Source: an uncultured Paracoccaceae bacterium (GTDB lineage Bacteria; Pseudomonadota; Alphaproteobacteria; Rhodobacterales; Rhodobacteraceae). Taken from it: a stretch of DNA of 64,000 nucleotides. The translations under genes were made by a program, and so were the position numbers. Location of the stretch: positions 124,001 to 188,000 of the forward strand of contig CALMSR010000050.1 in the NCBI GenBank assembly GCA_937872465.1, given 5' to 3'. Of the stretch, positions 35,259 through 44,494 are shown piece after piece. Numbering within the stretch: the stretch's first letter is position 1; each line of letters starts with the position of its first letter. The notes beneath the pieces are model-generated. The model worked only from the letters and a program-made list of their open reading frames with translations, did no database searches and was not told the origin of the DNA.

Positions 35259-36459
35259 GGTTTCCTCCAGTTTGCGCCCGCTGGAGCTCGGCTCCGACAG
35301 GGGATGCGGCGGACGGGGGTGCGCTCGACGGGTCTTGCGTCCGGTGCCGCGGACCCGGGAAGCGGCGCGGGCCGGGATAGGTCCGGTCGAGCGCGGCGAC
35401 GAAGCCGAGCGCCTGCGCCACGTCCTCGGCGGTGACGCTGCGGTTCATGTTGTGCAGGCGGCTGCCCTCCCGCGCGGCATAGGTCGCCACGCGGCGCAGA
35501 TCCGCGTCGCCGATGTCCGTCAATCCGAGCTCGGCGAGGCAGCGCGGCAGGCGGACCCGGCCGTAGAAATCGAGCATGTCCTCCATGAAGGCGGCGTCCC
35601 GGCCCTCCAGCCACAGCTGCGCCAGGAGCCCGATCGCGACCTCCTCGCCGTGCAGGATGCCCTTCGCGTCGGGCAGCACCGACAGCGCCATCCCGATGGC
35701 ATGGGCGCCCGCCACGCCGCAGCCTTCGAAGCCCAGCCCGCTGAGGAGGATGTTCGCCTCGGTGACCTTCTCGACGGCGATGCTGGCCCGCTGCACGGCC
35801 ACGTCGGCCACGGCCTGCGGCCCGTAGGTCCGGATCAGGTGGTAGCAATGCTCCGCCAGGCAGATCGCCGCTTCGGTGGGCCTCGCGTCGAAGAAGTTCG
35901 GCTTGCCCGCCGCGACCACCTGCTCGGCCTCGAAGCGGGTCGCCAGCGCATCCGCGATGCCGGCGCAGAAGTAGCGCACCGGCGCGCGGGCAATCACCTC
36001 GGTATCGACGAAGACCGCTTCGGGATTGGCCTTCATGAAGCGCGGCCCGATGAAGCTGCCGTCCTCTGCGTAGGTGATCGCGAGCCGGCTGGTGGGGGAA
36101 TCGTTCGAGGCGATGGTGGGCACCACGATGATCGGCAGACCGGTCTCGATCTTCACCGCCTTGGCGGTGTCGATGGCCTTGCCGCCGCCGAGGCCGATGA
36201 TGCAATCGTGCCGCCCTTCCCGGGCCCGGGCCGCCGCCGCCGCAATCGCCCGCGGCGCACATTCGCCGCGGAAATCGTCGAAGACCGGCTCCAGACCGGC
36301 GGCTTGCAGCGACGCCCGGACGGCCGCGCCATAGGTGCGTTGCACGAAGGCATCCGCGACGATGTAGGGTTTGCAGCCGAAGGGCCGGACCAGATCGCCG
36401 ATCCCGGCCAGCAGGCCGGCCCCCTGGCGATAGATCAGGGGAAAGCCGATGGCGATCAT
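35251..36459 (-). CDS. Iron-containing alcohol/glycerol dehydrogenase in the sulfolactate operon
   Basis: A 402-residue GldA-type dehydrogenase. GLGGGKAIDTAKAVKIETGL is the NAD-binding glycine-rich loop, PTIASNDSPTSRLA a typical phosphate-binding segment, FCAGIADALATRFEAEQVVA and GAHAIGMAL provide the metal-binding Asp and His. The C-terminal ~35 residues are low-complexity (Pro/Ser/Arg) beyond the family end. As first gene of a sulfolactate operon it may oxidise a C3 sulfonate precursor such as dihydroxypropanesulfonate or sulfolactaldehyde; that is inference, since canonical DHPS dehydrogenases are of another family. Weak ribosome site; see the coupled small ORF. Confidence 0.8.
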   Translation of the reverse strand: MIAIGFPLIYRQGAGLLAGIGDLVRPFGCKPYIVADAFVQRTYGAAVRASLQAAGLEPVFDDFRGECAPRAIAAAAARAREGRHDCIIGLGGGKAIDTAKAVKIETGLPIIVVPTIASNDSPTSRLAITYAEDGSFIGPRFMKANPEAVFVDTEVIARAPVRYFCAGIADALATRFEAEQVVAAGKPNFFDARPTEAAICLAEHCYHLIRTYGPQAVADVAVQRASIAVEKVTEANILLSGLGFEGCGVAGAHAIGMALSVLPDAKGILHGEEVAIGLLAQLWLEGRDAAFMEDMLDFYGRVRLPRCLAELGLTDIGDADLRRVATYAAREGSRLHNMNRSVTAEDVAQALGFVAALDRTYPGPRRFPGPRHRTQDPSSAPPSAASPVGAELQRAQTGGNRE

Positions 36460-36596
36460 GGAACCCGTCCGGGTGCCGGGCACGGGGCGGGCTTCGCCAT
36501 CGCGGTCGCCGCCGAAGCCCCAGCCGTGACCGGCGTGCGGTTCCCGACCGGGATCCCGTTCACGGCCTCGGGCCCCGCAAAGGCTGACGCAAACAT
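36456..36596 (-). CDS. Small 46-residue ORF coupled to the iron-alcohol dehydrogenase
   Basis: ATG 36596 follows a strong GGGGAGGATC site and opens 46 codons (MFASAFAGPEAVNGIPVGNR...) whose TGA overlaps the dehydrogenase ATG (ATGA at 36459-36456). The dehydrogenase itself has only a weak site, so translation of this leader would be expected to help its expression. No similarity recognised; it could also be an unrecognised small gene. It lies ~55 bases downstream of the predicted promoter -10 box. Confidence 0.45.
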   Translation of the reverse strand: MFASAFAGPEAVNGIPVGNRTPVTAGASAATAMAKPAPCPAPGRVP

Positions 36597-36646
36597 GATC
36601 CTCCCCGGGAGCCGTCCTGCGCGCCGCTGCCGCGCGACTCCATTTA

Positions 36647-36678
36647 CTTATATAAGATACAAGATTTTGATGCGTCAA
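36647..36678 (-). promoter_or_regulatory. Promoter and candidate GntR operator of the sulfolactate operon
   Basis: On the minus strand TTGACG (36673-36678) and TTATAT (36650-36655) are separated by 17 bases, a good sigma-70 match. A site reading CTTGTATCTTATATAAG on the minus strand (36647-36663), containing the perfect palindrome CTTATATAAG, overlaps the -10. A related sequence (TTGTATAATATAAAG) lies upstream of the GntR gene at about 37857-37870, so that regulator is a candidate for both. Confidence 0.55.
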
Positions 36679-36763
36679 TCCTTGATTGCCGGGATCTCAT
36701 ACCGATGGCCCCCCGGGCCCGAGCCTCCGGCCAGGAAGATGGCCGCGGCCCGCGCCGCCTTCC

Positions 36764-36875
36764 CCCGGAGGCGCGAGCCGCAGGGCGAGGGCGGTCGGGT
36801 TTCACCGTCGGTTGGGGATCGGGACGCATCGGCCCTGGACGGTTTGCGAAGCGCGCCGACCCCTGGCAGGGCCGG
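36764..36875. repeat. Dispersed 112-bp intergenic repeat, copy 2
   Basis: Aligns end to end with 13766-13877. Contains the core GGTCGGGTTTCACCGTCGG, also found at 19694-19712. It lies between the sulfolactate promoter and the GntR gene. The gap 36679-37028 holds this, a short palindrome (36965-36991) and nothing else I can support. Confidence 0.8.
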
Positions 36876-36964
36876 TGGTCCCTGGCTCTGAACGGGCCTG
36901 CGGTCGACGGTGTGGGCCGCCGGTATCGTAGGAACCGGGGCCGAATCGCTCGCTCAACCCCAGA

Positions 36965-36991
36965 CCGGCGCGCGGCATTGCCTCGCGCCGG
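36965..36991. repeat. Short palindrome related to the dispersed palindromic element
   Basis: CCGGCGCG (36965-36972) pairs with CGCGCCGG (36984-36991) around a CGGCATTGCCT centre; it is followed by GGGAAGGCTGCGGCGCC, matching the right flank (GGGAAGGCGGC) of the elements at 19621 and 47622. Confidence 0.55.
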
Positions 36992-37028
36992 GGGAAGGCT
37001 GCGGCGCCACAGCAGGCGCGCGCCGCCG

Positions 37029-37772
37029 TCAGTGATCGGACCGCGACAGCTGGATGTGGTAGGATGCGAAATCCGTCCGGTAATAGCTGTCGCGGAGCTC
37101 GACCGCCCGGTTGGTCAGGTCGTAGGCGATGCGCACGATCTTCAGGAGCGGCGCCCCGGGCTCGACCGCCAGGGTCTCGGCCAGCTCCTTGTCCGCCACG
37201 GCCGCGGTGATCGATTCCTGCACCGTCATGATGACGAGGCCGAAGCGCTCGTGGAGATAGGGATAGAGCGAGCTGGGCAGGGGCAGATCCTCGGCCATGC
37301 CGGCGCAGTTCGCGGCGTCGAAGCTCATCTTCTCGAGCACGAAGGGCCGCTGCTCGTTCTGGCGGACACGGGTCAGGCGCGCGACCGCCTCGCAGCCTTT
37401 CCCGAGGATCTCCGTCTCGCGCGCGGTGGGCGTCGCGATCTCGATGCTTTCGCGCATCGGCGTCGGGACCACCATCTCGCCCTTCTCGTTCCGCAGCCGG
37501 AAGAAGGCATAGAGCGATTCCTCGGGCGTGGTCTTGCAGATCACCGTCCCCCGGCCGGGGCTGCGCAGCAGGAGGCCGCGATTCTCCATGGCGACCAGTG
37601 CCTTGCGGATGGTTCCCTGGCTGACCCCGAATTCCTCGGCCAGAATGAACTCGTTCGGAAGCTGGGAGCCCGCCGCCCACCGGCCGGTGGCGATGCGGTT
37701 GGTCATCTCGATCTCCGCGCGCTTGTAGAGGGGCTGCGGCAGCAGGGGAGATTTCTCGCTCACACCATCCAT
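37029..37772 (-). CDS. GntR-family regulator, HutC/UTRA type
   Basis: A 247-residue regulator. The N-terminal winged HTH (~15-80) reads LYKRAEIEMTNRIATGRWAA, PNEFILAEEFGVSQGTIRKA and RSPGRGTVIC. The C-terminal UTRA ligand domain (~95-245) has FVLEKMSFDA and ends in ELRDSYYRTDFASYHIQLSR. HutC-type proteins bind small metabolites and repress nearby catabolic genes. It sits between the iol operon (upstream) and the sulfolactate operon (downstream), same strand; the shared AT-rich site in its own and the sulfolactate promoter points to the latter. Confidence 0.88.
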   Translation of the reverse strand: MDGVSEKSPLLPQPLYKRAEIEMTNRIATGRWAAGSQLPNEFILAEEFGVSQGTIRKALVAMENRGLLLRSPGRGTVICKTTPEESLYAFFRLRNEKGEMVVPTPMRESIEIATPTARETEILGKGCEAVARLTRVRQNEQRPFVLEKMSFDAANCAGMAEDLPLPSSLYPYLHERFGLVIMTVQESITAAVADKELAETLAVEPGAPLLKIVRIAYDLTNRAVELRDSYYRTDFASYHIQLSRSDH

Positions 37773-37852
37773 GGCACGCCTTCGCGCTGTTCGACCGAAG
37801 GCACAGCCCGGCGCTGCCCCCGACCGGATTATCGAGCGCATGATCGCCCGAC

Positions 37853-37866
37853 ATATTGTATAATAT
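37853..37866 (-). promoter_or_regulatory. Candidate GntR autoregulatory site
   Basis: ATATT-GTAT-AATAT is an inverted repeat in an AT-rich patch 81 bases upstream of the GntR start; continuing bases read TTGTATAATATAAAG, similar to the site over the sulfolactate promoter -10. Confidence 0.45.
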
Positions 37867-38071
37867 AAAGGAATGGATCCGATTTGGAAGGCAATACTCT
37901 CAGCGGGTGATCGGCCCGGACGGATGCCCTGCCCCATGGCCGCTGGACCGGGCCTCTGGCAGGGCGATCGCAATTGGCAACGCGATCCCGTCAGGCCGAG
38001 TTCCGCCCGAGCCTGGCGCCACCACCCCGCCCGGCGTGCACCACCGGGCATCGCGCGGCCCGCGTCGCATG

Positions 38072-38185
38072 TCCCCGAAAGCGCGCGCCGCAGGGCGAGG
38101 GGGTGCCGCGTCGCCACCGCTGGAAGATCGGGACGGGGCGGCCCTGGACGGCGCGCGTTGCGCACCGGCCCCCAGGGAAAGGCCG
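38072..38185. repeat. Dispersed intergenic repeat, copy 3 (diverged)
   Basis: Shares with copies 1 and 2 the blocks GCCGCAGGGCGAGGG, GATCGGGACG and CGGCCCTGGACGG in the same order and spacing, and the upstream GCGGCCCGCG flank. More diverged than the other two. The gap 37867-38317 contains this and no recognisable gene. Confidence 0.65.
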
Positions 38186-38317
38186 GCCCCGGGCGGATGT
38201 GGATCGCCTGTCGGGGATGATCCGCGCGAACCCGTGGCTCGGGATCGGCGTCGGAGGCCGGGGAGCGCTCAGGGCGCCCGCAGGATCCTCGGGCGGGCGC
38301 GGGTCTCGGGCCCTCTG

Positions 38318-39817
38318 CTAGCCCATCGTCGGCATGACGAATTCGGCCTCGGCGCGCATGCCGGTGGGCCAGCGGGTGGTGATGGTCTTCAGCCGGGTGT
38401 AGAAGCGCACGCCCTCGGGCCCGTGCATGTGGTGGTCGCCGAAGAGCGAGGCCTTCCAGCCGCCGAAGGAATGGAAGGCCATCGGCACCGGGATCGGCAC
38501 GTTGACGCCGACCATGCCGACCTCGACGTCGTGGGCGAAGGCGCGGGCCGCGTCGCCGTCGCGGGTGAAGACCGCGACGCCGTTGCCATACTCGTGGTGC
38601 GCGACGAGGCCGACGGCTTCGTCGTAGTTCCTGGCGCGGGCCACCGAGAGCACGGGGCCGAAGATCTCCTCCTTCCAGATCGTCATGTCCGGGGTCACCG
38701 CGTCGAAGAGCGTGCCGCCGATGAAATAGCCGTTCTCGTAGCCCTGCGGCGCGCGGAAGCCGCGGCCGTCGACGACGAGCTTCGCGCCCTCCTTCTCGCC
38801 CTGGTCGATGTAGCCGCGCACCTTGGCGAGATGCTGGGCGGTGACGAGTGGCCCCATCTCGGAGGCGCGGTCCGTCGCCGGGCCGATCTTGAGCGCCTCG
38901 ATCTTGGGGACGAGCTTCTCGATCAGCGCATTGGCCGTCGCCTCGCCCACCGGCACCGCCACCGAGATCGCCATGCAGCGCTCGCCGGCCGAGCCGAAGG
39001 CCGCGCCCATCAGCGCGCCCACCGCCATGTCGATGTCGGCGTCCGGCATGATGATCGCGTGGTTCTTGGCGCCGCCGAGCGCCTGGACGCGCTTGCCGTG
39101 CGCGGTGCCGGTCGAATAGATGTAGCGTGCGATCGGGGTCGAGCCGACGAAGCTCACCGCCTTCACGTCCGGATGCGCGAGCAGCGCGTCGACCGCCGCC
39201 TTGTCGCCGTTGACCACGTTGAAGACGCCGGCGGGAACGCCCGCCCTGCTCAGGAGCTCGGCGATGAAGAGCGGCGCCGAGGGGTCGCGCTCCGAGGGCT
39301 TCAGCACGAAGGCGTTGCCGCAGGCGAGTGCCACCGGGAACATCCACATCGGCACCATGCAGGGGAAGTTGAACGGGGTGATGCCCGCCACCACCCCGAG
39401 CGGCTGGCGCAAGGAGTGGCTGTCGACATTGGTGCCGACGTTCTCGGTGACCTCGCCCTTCAGCAGATGCGGGATGCCGATGGCGAATTCCACCACCTCG
39501 AGCCCGCGCGTCACCTCGCCGAGCGCATCGTCATGGGTCTTGCCGTGCTCGGCCGAGATCAGCTCGGCGATCCTGTCGGCATTCTCCTGCAGCAGGAGCT
39601 TGAAGCGGTCAAGGATGCGCGCGCGCCGCAGCGGCGGGGTCCTGGCCCAGGCCGGCCAGGCGGCCCTGGCGACGGCGACCACCGCGCCGACCTCCTCGGT
39701 CGAGGCGAGCGGCACGCGCTTCTCGACGTTGCCGGTCGCCGGGTTGAAGACATCCGCAAAGCGCCCGGAGCGGCCCGCGACGGTTTCGCCGCCGATGTAA
39801 TGGGTGAGATCGGTCAT
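38318..39817 (-). CDS. iolA: Methylmalonate/malonate-semialdehyde dehydrogenase (CoA-acylating)
   Basis: A 499-residue CoA-dependent aldehyde dehydrogenase. [40 protein letters not shown] and [19 protein letters not shown] (catalytic Cys) are typical of MmsA/IolA; the usual general-base Glu is replaced, as expected for the CoA-dependent type (ALGGAKNHA). In the inositol route it turns malonate semialdehyde into acetyl-CoA and CO2; it also serves valine breakdown. It is the last gene of the iol operon, 24 bases after the preceding gene. Confidence 0.93.
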   Translation of the reverse strand: MTDLTHYIGGETVAGRSGRFADVFNPATGNVEKRVPLASTEEVGAVVAVARAAWPAWARTPPLRRARILDRFKLLLQENADRIAELISAEHGKTHDDALGEVTRGLEVVEFAIGIPHLLKGEVTENVGTNVDSHSLRQPLGVVAGITPFNFPCMVPMWMFPVALACGNAFVLKPSERDPSAPLFIAELLSRAGVPAGVFNVVNGDKAAVDALLAHPDVKAVSFVGSTPIARYIYSTGTAHGKRVQALGGAKNHAIIMPDADIDMAVGALMGAAFGSAGERCMAISVAVPVGEATANALIEKLVPKIEALKIGPATDRASEMGPLVTAQHLAKVRGYIDQGEKEGAKLVVDGRGFRAPQGYENGYFIGGTLFDAVTPDMTIWKEEIFGPVLSVARARNYDEAVGLVAHHEYGNGVAVFTRDGDAARAFAHDVEVGMVGVNVPIPVPMAFHSFGGWKASLFGDHHMHGPEGVRFYTRLKTITTRWPTGMRAEAEFVMPTMG

Positions 39818-39841
39818 CGTTTCCTCTTTGGTTTGCTGCTG

Positions 39842-40693
39842 TCACAGGCGGGCGGTGGAACTGCCCGTCAACGTGTCGGCGCCGGAGATGGTCCGGCGGA
39901 GATAGGCGATCGACCCGGCGATCGGCGCCTTGGGGTCGCTGCGCTCGCGAATGCCCGGATCGGTGCATTCGAAGGAGAAGGCACCGCGATAGCCGGCCGC
40001 GATCAGCCGGCGGATCTGCTCGACCGCGCCGGTCCGGTCGCCCTCGTCGAGGAGCCCCCGCGCCGCATCCTCCCCATCCGTCAGCGCGCCCGCGCCGGCG
40101 ACGCCGGAGATATGGACCATGCGGATACGGGCGACGAGATACTCCCCGTCCGCCGCCAGCGCGTGCTGGAAGGTGTCGTGGAGGATGCCGAAGCGCTCGC
40201 CGAGCCCGAGATCCTCGATGGCGGCGACCGCCTCGCGCTGGAACTTCATCGAGCATTCGGCAGAACCGATCGGCTCGGGGAGCGCGGTGACGGCGGTGCC
40301 GGCAAGCATCGGCGCGATCGCGGCGACGACCGCGCGCAGGTTCCGCGCCCGGGCCGCGGCATCGGGGTCGCGGTGGTCGACCCGGGGGATGAGGCTGATG
40401 GTCCCCGCGCCCGCCGCATCGGCAGCCTCGATCAGCGCGGCGACGGCGTCGCGGCGCCCGGGGGTCAGGTCGTCGAAGCCGTAGACCTCGCTGAGGCCGA
40501 GCAGGCGCAGACCGCGCTCCCGCGCCATGGCCGCCGCGCGGGCGGGCGGCAGGCCGTCGAAGAACGGCCGGCCGAGGTCGTTGCGCGGCTCGACGCCGAG
40601 GCAGCCGAGCTCCGCCGCCAGGTCGAGGAAGGCGGCGAAGCCGAGACCGGGCACCGTCTTCTGGTTGAGCGCGAAATCCGTGGCGGTGCTCAT
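39842..40693 (-). CDS. Xylose-isomerase-like TIM-barrel protein in the iol operon
   Basis: A 283-residue AP_endonuc_2 family protein: LGCLGVEPRNDLG, GISLIPRVD-like strand, FGILHDTFQHALA and RMVHISGVAGAG, with Glu, Asp and His residues in the metal-ligand positions. Such proteins in iol clusters are inosose isomerases/epimerases (IolI, IolO, IolH), but I cannot decide which. Its start overlaps the iolB stop by four bases. Confidence 0.82.
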   Translation of the reverse strand: MSTATDFALNQKTVPGLGFAAFLDLAAELGCLGVEPRNDLGRPFFDGLPPARAAAMARERGLRLLGLSEVYGFDDLTPGRRDAVAALIEAADAAGAGTISLIPRVDHRDPDAAARARNLRAVVAAIAPMLAGTAVTALPEPIGSAECSMKFQREAVAAIEDLGLGERFGILHDTFQHALAADGEYLVARIRMVHISGVAGAGALTDGEDAARGLLDEGDRTGAVEQIRRLIAAGYRGAFSFECTDPGIRERSDPKAPIAGSIAYLRRTISGADTLTGSSTARL

Positions 40694-41496
40694 GCGTCGC
40701 GCTTCATGATCCACTCGACCTCGGGCGCGGGGACGAAGCGCCATTTGCGCAGCGGCCCGGCCATGACGTTGAGATAATACATCTCGAAGCCGTGGGGCGC
40801 GCCGCAGGGATGATGGCCGCGCGGCACCAGCACCACCTCGCCGTCCCGGACCGCCATGGTCTCGTCGAGCGATCCGTCGTCGGTATAGACCCGCTGGATG
40901 CCGAAGCCGTCCTTCGGGTTCAGGCGGTGAAAATAGGTCTCCTCCAGATAGGTGATGCGCGGGAAATCGTCCTCGTCGTGGCGGTGGGACGGATAGGACG
41001 ACCAATGGCCCGGGGGCGTGAAGACCTCGGTGACGAGGAGGGAATCGCACCAGTCCTCCGCCTCCATGGCGATATTGTTGATGTGGCGGGTATTGGCGCC
41101 CTTGCCGCGCGCGGTGAGCGTGATGCCCTCGGGTCCGATGCGGCGGGGCGCGTGGCCGCCCCTGCCCGGCGCCGAGCAGACCGCGAGCTGGCAGTCGGTC
41201 TCGGCGGTGGCGGTCCAGGTGCTGCCGTCCGGCAGGTAGAGGCAATGCGGCGGGGATTTCTCGAAGACGTTCATCCGCTCGCCGAGCAGGCCCCAATCCT
41301 GCCCGGCGCCTTCGATGCGCGCCTTGCCCTCGACCAGGACCAGGACGACCTCCCGGTCGCCGGTGGCCTCGGTGACGGCATCGCCGGGCCTGAGCCCGTA
41401 GAGCGAGAAGCCGACATAGCGCCAGCCGGCCGAGGCGGGCGTGATCTCGTGCACCTTGCCATGGCTTCCGAACGGCCTGCGCAGCAGATGGCTCAT
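40690..41496 (-). CDS. iolB: 5-deoxy-glucuronate isomerase
   Basis: A 268-residue bicupin of typical IolB length. SAGWRYVGFSLYGLRPGDAV opens the first cupin; SSYPSHRHDEDDFPRITYLE carries the metal-binding His/Glu cluster and PRGHHPCGAPHGFEMYYLNV the last His ligands. It isomerises 5-deoxyglucuronate to 2-deoxy-5-ketogluconate, the fourth step of inositol breakdown. ATG 41496 has AAGGAGG upstream. Confidence 0.94.
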   Translation of the reverse strand: MSHLLRRPFGSHGKVHEITPASAGWRYVGFSLYGLRPGDAVTEATGDREVVLVLVEGKARIEGAGQDWGLLGERMNVFEKSPPHCLYLPDGSTWTATAETDCQLAVCSAPGRGGHAPRRIGPEGITLTARGKGANTRHINNIAMEAEDWCDSLLVTEVFTPPGHWSSYPSHRHDEDDFPRITYLEETYFHRLNPKDGFGIQRVYTDDGSLDETMAVRDGEVVLVPRGHHPCGAPHGFEMYYLNVMAGPLRKWRFVPAPEVEWIMKRDA

Positions 41497-41516
41497 TTTC
41501 GGTCCTCCTTCGCGGA

Positions 41517-41696
41517 TCAAGGGCGGTCGTAGGCGACCAGCAGGCCCCAGAGCGCCACGGCGCCCAGGGCGCCGAAGACGACCGCCCAGCCCGGATGGCC
41601 GGTCACGGCCTCGAAGAGCGCCCAGCCCAGGGCGACCGCCACGATCAGGATGCGGCGCCAGAGCGGGCGGAAGAACGGATGGCTGAAATCGAACAT
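41517..41696 (-). CDS. Small membrane protein between iolE and iolB
   Basis: A 59-residue ORF (MFDFSHPFFRPLWRRI... to ...LLVAYDRP) with two membrane helices (ILIVAVALGWALFEA and WAVVFGALGAVALWGLLVA) separated by a TGHPG turn. GAGGGAGG lies just before the ATG. It is tightly packed, 20 bases from iolB and 13 bases from iolE, so it is clearly part of the operon. Function unknown. Confidence 0.8.
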   Translation of the reverse strand: MFDFSHPFFRPLWRRILIVAVALGWALFEAVTGHPGWAVVFGALGAVALWGLLVAYDRP

Positions 41697-41709
41697 CGGC
41701 CTCCCTCGC

Positions 41710-42621
41710 TCAGGCGGGAGCGGCGGCGCTGTCGAGGCCGGTGGCCCGCGCCATGGCGCGCAGCGCCCTGAGCCCCATGTCCTGGTAGTGGAAGGGGTCG
41801 CGCACCGCGCTGTCCTGCTCGGCCTCGATCACCAGCCAGCCCGAATAGCCGTGGGCGGCGGCGATCTCGAGCACCGGCTCGAAGGCGACGCAGCCCTCCG
41901 GGTCGCCCGGCACGGTGAAGGCGCCGCGGCGCACCCCCTCGAGGAAGGAGAGGTTCTGCGCGCGCACCGCCGCCATGATGCCGGGGCGGATGTTCTTGGC
42001 ATGGATATGGGTGACCCGATCCATGTACCGGGCGGCGAGCGCGGCCGGGTCCGCGCCGCCGAAATGGGCGTGGCCGGTGTCGAGCAGCAGGCGGGTATGG
42101 GGGCCCGCCATCGCCATGAAGCGGTCGATGTCCTCGCCCGATTCGATGATCGTGCCCATGTGGTGGTGGTAGCCCATCGTCACGCCCTGCCCGGCGGCGA
42201 AGCGGGAGAGCTCCTCGTAGCCCGTCGAGAAGCGCTCCCATTCCGCGTCGGACATGACGGGGCGGTCGTTCACCGCGACCTCGTCCTTGCCGTGCACGGC
42301 GTTCGAGCATTCGCAGGCGTTGATGTGGTCGCCGCCTGCGGATTTGGTGAAGTCGATCCAGGCCTGGAGCGCCGCCTTCTCGGTCTCGATGTCGTTGACG
42401 AGGATGTTGGTCGAATGCCAGCCGGCGGTGAAGCGCAGCCCGTATTCGGCGAGCTTGCGCCGGAGCGCCGTGCCCTCGTCGGGCATCTTGTGGCCCTTCT
42501 CGATGCCGTCGAAGCCGATCCTGCGGCAATCCTCGAGGCAATCCTCGAGGCTCAGATGGTCGCCGATGCTCCAGTCGTCGTCGTTCGACCAGGCGATGGG
42601 ATTGGTGCCGTAGAGGATCAT
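41710..42621 (-). CDS. iolE: Myo-inosose-2 dehydratase
   Basis: A 303-residue TIM-barrel protein: [20 protein letters not shown] at the start, [57 protein letters not shown] and [11 protein letters not shown] supply the metal ligands. It dehydrates 2-keto-myo-inositol (scyllo-inosose) to 3D-(3,5/4)-trihydroxycyclohexane-1,2-dione. It follows iolD by 11 bases. Confidence 0.95.
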   Translation of the reverse strand: MILYGTNPIAWSNDDDWSIGDHLSLEDCLEDCRRIGFDGIEKGHKMPDEGTALRRKLAEYGLRFTAGWHSTNILVNDIETEKAALQAWIDFTKSAGGDHINACECSNAVHGKDEVAVNDRPVMSDAEWERFSTGYEELSRFAAGQGVTMGYHHHMGTIIESGEDIDRFMAMAGPHTRLLLDTGHAHFGGADPAALAARYMDRVTHIHAKNIRPGIMAAVRAQNLSFLEGVRRGAFTVPGDPEGCVAFEPVLEIAAAHGYSGWLVIEAEQDSAVRDPFHYQDMGLRALRAMARATGLDSAAAPA

Positions 42622-42632
42622 CGCCCCGGCCC

Positions 42633-44468
42633 TCAATCGGCCACGCGCTGCAACGCCGCATTGGCGTTGTAGCGCTCGCGGGCCCGCTCCAGCCGCTCGG
42701 GGCCGCCGGTCTGCGGCACCGCCACGTCCCACCAATGGCCGCCGGCGCCGGTGCCGGAGACGGCCTCGGTGTCGATGACGATGACGCTGGGGATGGCGCG
42801 GCCGCGGGCGGCGACGATCTTGACCTCGAGATCGGCGATATCCGCCGCCTTCTCGGCATGGGCGCCCATCGAGGCCGCATGGGCGACGAAATCGATCTCG
42901 GGCTGCGTCTCGACGCGGCTGTCCTTGTACATGTTGTTGAACTCGGCGCCGCCGCATTCCTGCTGCAGGCGGTTGATGCAGCCGTAGCCACGGTTGTCGG
43001 TCAGCACCACGGTGAAGGGGATGCGGCGCATCACCGCGGTGGCGAGCTCGGAATTGGCCATCATGTAGGAGCCGTCGCCGACGAAGCAGATCACCTCCTT
43101 GGAGGGATCGGCGAGTCGGATCCCCATGGCGCCGGCCACCTCGTAGCCCATGCAGGAATAGCCGTATTCCATGTGGTAGCCGCCCCTGGCCGCCTGCCAG
43201 AGCACCTGCAGCGCGCCGGGCATGGTGCCGGCGGCGCACATCGCAACGGTGTCTCTGGTCGCCACCCGCTGCACCGCGCCGATCACCTGGGCGTCGGAGG
43301 GGAGCTTGTTGGCATCCGCGGGAGGTGCCGCGGTCACCTTCCCGACCGCCGCGTGCCAGTCGATGCGGGACTGCGCGTCCGCCGCGCCGAAGCGGGTCTC
43401 GCCCAGGGCCGCGTCGATCCGCTCCAGCGTCACCTTCGCGTCGCCGACCACGCCGAGCGCGCCGTGCTTGAGCGCGTCGTAGCCGTGGACGTTGATCGAG
43501 ACCAGCCGGCGGTCGGGGTTGGCGAAGACCGTCCAGGAGCCGGTGGTGAAGTCCTGGAACCGGGTGCCGACGCCGATCACCAGATCCGCCGCCTCGCAGG
43601 CGGCGTTGCCGCAGGCCGAGCCTGTGACGCCGGGCGAGCCGAAGTTCATCGCATGCTCCCAGGAGGTCGCGCCCTTGCCGGCCTGGGTCTCCACGATCGG
43701 GATGTTGCGCCGCTCGGCGAAATCCGCGAGCAGTTCCTCGGCGCCTGCATAGAGCACGCCGCCGCCGGCGACGATCACCGGCGCCCGGGCGGCCCTGATC
43801 GCCGCGACGACGGCCTCGACCTCGACCGGATCGGGCTCGGGCCGGCGGATGCGCCAGACCCGCGGCTCGAAGAAGCTCTCGGGCCAGTCGAAGGCCTCCG
43901 CCTGCACGTCCTGGCAGAAGGCGAGGCAGACCGGGCCGCAGTCGACCGGGTCGGTCATGGTGCGGAGCGCGCGCGGCAGCGCGGTCAGCAGGTGCTCGGG
44001 CCGGGTGATGCGGTCGAAATAGCGGGTGACGGGCCTGAAGGCGTCGTTGGCCGAGACGGTGCCGTCGTCGAAATCCTCGATCTGCTGCAGCACCGGGTCG
44101 GGCCGGCGGCTGGCGAAAACGTCGCCGCAGATGAAGAGCACCGGCAGCCGGTTGACATGGGCGAGCGCCGCGGCGGTGACCATGTTGGTCGAGCCCGGCC
44201 CGATCGACGACGTCACCGCATGGGCGCGGCGGCGGCGCAGGGTCTTGGCGTAGGCGATGGCGGCGTGCGCCATGGTCTGCTCGTTCTGGCCGCGCCAGGT
44301 GGGCAGCGCATCGCCGATGCCGTGCAGCGCCTCGCCGATCCCGGCGACATTGCCGTGGCCGAAGATCGCCCAGACCCCTTCGATGAAGCGGTCCGCCTCC
44401 TCGGTCCTCTGCACGCTCAGCCAGCGCATCATCGCCTGCGCCGCCGTCAGTCGCACTGTTTTGCCCAT
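42633..44468 (-). CDS. iolD: 3D-(3,5/4)-trihydroxycyclohexane-1,2-dione acylhydrolase
   Basis: A 611-residue thiamine-diphosphate enzyme, full length. The N-terminal domain has the catalytic Glu region ([19 protein letters not shown]); the TPP-binding motif is [17 protein letters not shown] ending in [23 protein letters not shown] and [16 protein letters not shown] are IolD-specific. It opens the cyclitol ring to 5-deoxyglucuronate. The start is ATG 44468; the frame upstream of it overlaps iolC. Confidence 0.95.
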   Translation of the reverse strand: MGKTVRLTAAQAMMRWLSVQRTEEADRFIEGVWAIFGHGNVAGIGEALHGIGDALPTWRGQNEQTMAHAAIAYAKTLRRRRAHAVTSSIGPGSTNMVTAAALAHVNRLPVLFICGDVFASRRPDPVLQQIEDFDDGTVSANDAFRPVTRYFDRITRPEHLLTALPRALRTMTDPVDCGPVCLAFCQDVQAEAFDWPESFFEPRVWRIRRPEPDPVEVEAVVAAIRAARAPVIVAGGGVLYAGAEELLADFAERRNIPIVETQAGKGATSWEHAMNFGSPGVTGSACGNAACEAADLVIGVGTRFQDFTTGSWTVFANPDRRLVSINVHGYDALKHGALGVVGDAKVTLERIDAALGETRFGAADAQSRIDWHAAVGKVTAAPPADANKLPSDAQVIGAVQRVATRDTVAMCAAGTMPGALQVLWQAARGGYHMEYGYSCMGYEVAGAMGIRLADPSKEVICFVGDGSYMMANSELATAVMRRIPFTVVLTDNRGYGCINRLQQECGGAEFNNMYKDSRVETQPEIDFVAHAASMGAHAEKAADIADLEVKIVAARGRAIPSVIVIDTEAVSGTGAGGHWWDVAVPQTGGPERLERARERYNANAALQRVAD

Positions 44469-44494
44469 CGGCCCGCCTCCCCTTCTGTCGTCCT

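Noticed and set aside
36686..36931. Small ORFs inside the 112-bp repeat copies whose products look alike (e.g. near 13742 and 36686)
   Set aside because: Similarity of the products follows from DNA repetition; changes do not favour synonymous positions and there are no ribosome sites.
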